A stretch of 64,000 bases of DNA from Prochlorococcus sp. AG-402-P16 (GTDB lineage Bacteria; Cyanobacteriota; Cyanobacteriia; PCC-6307; Cyanobiaceae): positions 1 to 64,000 of the forward strand of contig QCJB01000006.1 of the NCBI GenBank assembly GCA_003216295.1, in the 5' to 3' direction. Of the stretch, positions 62,903 to 64,000 are shown piece by piece. Position numbers and translations under genes: made by a program. Below the pieces are notes generated by a model. It did not search any database. It was not told the DNA's origin and was given only the letters and a program-made list of their open reading frames with translations. The number at the start of each line of letters is the position of its first letter. Within the stretch, counting starts at the first letter, position 1.

Positions 62903-63547
62903 TTAAATATATTTTTTAAGCTTTTGATCTAACTGTTGATTCTTCCATTCTTGAGAAAGTACTTTTGCACTTATTTTTTTAAAGATAGGAAGCCATGCAA
63001 GAATTTTAGTATCTCCAAATTGCTCTAGAGTCTTGGGGTTGTCATTGTGTGGAGGACCATTTAATACAATTCCTAATACATTTATATTTCTGTTTCGCAA
63101 GGCCTCTAGGCTCAACAAGGTGTGATTGAGAGTCCCAAGACCAGTTCTTGCTACAAGAATGATGGGAGCCTTCCAAACTCTTAATTGATCTATTTGTAGC
63201 CAATTTCGATTTAAAGGAACCATTAAACCACCTGCAGTTTCGATGATTATTAATTTGTCTAAGTTAGGGATGTTTAAATTACTTGGTTCTATAAACCTAG
63301 ACTCTTTTTCAGCAGCCCAATGGGGAGAGACTGGAGCCTTAAATTTATATCTTTCAGAAAGATGACGGTTAGGTTCAAGGCCTAAGAGCTTGCAGACAGT
63401 CTTTGTATCAGTACCCTCCTCTGTTCCGCTCTGAATGGGTTTCCAGTAGATACCTTTAAGACCTTGCACGAAAAAACTACTGACTACGGTTTTACCTACA
63501 TCTGTATCTGTACCACAAATAATAATTCTTTTTAAAGAAGTACTCAT
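62903..63547 (-). CDS. bioD: Dethiobiotin synthetase
   Basis: About 214 residues from the ATG at 63547; the track start adds ten. The P-loop is GTDTDVGKTVVSSF, then KPIQSGTEEG and ETAGGLMVPL. It closes the ureido ring of dethiobiotin using ATP and CO2. Its start overlaps the bioC stop as ATGA, indicating coupled translation. Confidence 0.95.
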   Translation of the reverse strand: MSTSLKRIIICGTDTDVGKTVVSSFFVQGLKGIYWKPIQSGTEEGTDTKTVCKLLGLEPNRHLSERYKFKAPVSPHWAAEKESRFIEPSNLNIPNLDKLIIIETAGGLMVPLNRNWLQIDQLRVWKAPIILVARTGLGTLNHTLLSLEALRNRNINVLGIVLNGPPHNDNPKTLEQFGDTKILAWLPIFKKISAKVLSQEWKNQQLDQKLKKYI

Positions 63548-64000
63548 CGTTTTATTAATAAAAACTGAATAGACCAACTAAGGCTGACTTTTTTATCTTT
63601 ATTGAAAGCTGGCCAAAGAGACAATAGACGGCGCCAATCTGAAATACTTAATTGTTCCTTATTGCTGCTGTGTGCTCCGACCTTAATCATAGGTTTCAAC
63701 AATGAAGTTGCTCTCTCAGCTGTCTGTCTGATGATTTCAATTTTGTTATATAATATACTTTGATTCGGAACGACTCTTATTAATGAGTCGTGTGATGGCA
63801 ACTCAAGAGCCGTACATACTAAACCGGCTTGCTCTGCAGCTTCATACCATTCAGGAAAACTTCCTTTGATTGGGATTGCTAGCGCAAGCCATCCATCTGA
63901 ACTTAGAGAATTAAACCATGTCTTAAGTTGCAGTTGTGGGTTGTCAAGCCAATGTAATACAAAACTTGAAGCTAACAGACTTGGTTTTTCAGACCATTTA
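63544..64000 (-). CDS. bioC: Malonyl-ACP O-methyltransferase BioC, 3' part
   Basis: The frame is open to the window edge, so the N-terminus with the SAM-binding motifs lies outside. The visible part (SSFVLHWLDNPQLQLKTWFN, LALAIPIKGSFPEW and onward) matches the C-terminal half of BioC-type methyltransferases, which start pimelate synthesis by masking malonyl-ACP. The bioC-bioD-bioA order supports this. The track start at 63801 is internal. Confidence 0.85.
   Translation of the reverse strand, partial: KWSEKPSLLASSFVLHWLDNPQLQLKTWFNSLSSDGWLALAIPIKGSFPEWYEAAEQAGLVCTALELPSHDSLIRVVPNQSILYNKIEIIRQTAERATSLLKPMIKVGAHSSNKEQLSISDWRRLLSLWPAFNKDKKVSLSWSIQFLLIKR

Overview
The window looks like a chromosomal segment of a marine picocyanobacterium, most likely Prochlorococcus. 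The reasons are the AT-rich sequence, RNA polymerase beta' split into rpoC1 (gamma) and rpoC2, two high-light-inducible (Hli) mini-genes, DUF1830/DUF3721/DUF4278/DUF3493/Ycf35 proteins, DapL-type lysine synthesis, and very tight gene packing. A low-light I (NATL-like) clade is my guess from base composition and gene content and was not tested. Gene calls rest on reading the translations and motifs; no database search was run.

Layout. 1-8 kb: end of dapL, clpS, a CPBP membrane protease, a B12-type radical SAM enzyme, an AbrB-like membrane protein, rpsU, an RRM protein, several tiny proteins and a porin. 8-18.6 kb: a complete nitrogen-scavenging island, with urease structural genes and ureD on the minus strand (ureDABC), ureEFG on the plus strand, and the urea ABC transporter urtABCDE. 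Perfect GTA-N8-TAC matches to the NtcA box lie upstream of urtA, of the DUF1830 gene next to ureC, and of the nearby porin, so all three may belong to one nitrogen regulon. 18.6-22.4 kb: a stretch of very small genes (zinc ribbon, 36-residue Hli, DUF4278 and orphans), a cupin-like protein, a 2OG-Fe(II) oxygenase, and a strong tandem hairpin that may be a small RNA.

22.5-32 kb: a zinc-homeostasis island. znuA, an orphan ORF, a CobW-type GTPase and a WD40 protein form a minus-strand series. znuC, zur and znuB follow, with a Zur-box-like palindrome between znuA and znuC. Next come a ribbon-helix-helix-like protein with a Cys-rich tail, two DUF3721 proteins (one a His-tailed lipoprotein) and a His-rich porin, then folE. 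The most unusual observation is that ZnuA and the CobW GTPase appear to carry the same inserted domain of about 110 residues, which I do not recognise as a standard part of either family.

33-64 kb: mostly core genes. These are tRNA-Thr, the infB-ylxR-nusA-rimP translation/transcription operon, an HtrA protease, rpiA, hisD, rpsT, tatD, rpoB-rpoC1-rpoC2, an Hli gene overlapping rlmN, a sodium:solute symporter and a HEAT-repeat protein. A DUF2997-ycf35-ferredoxin-aldo/keto reductase series, rsmG, a J-domain protein and the bioA-bioD-bioC end of a biotin operon complete the window. No insertion sequence, prophage or CRISPR array was seen. Once the tiny genes are counted, no stretch longer than about 300 bases lacks a gene.
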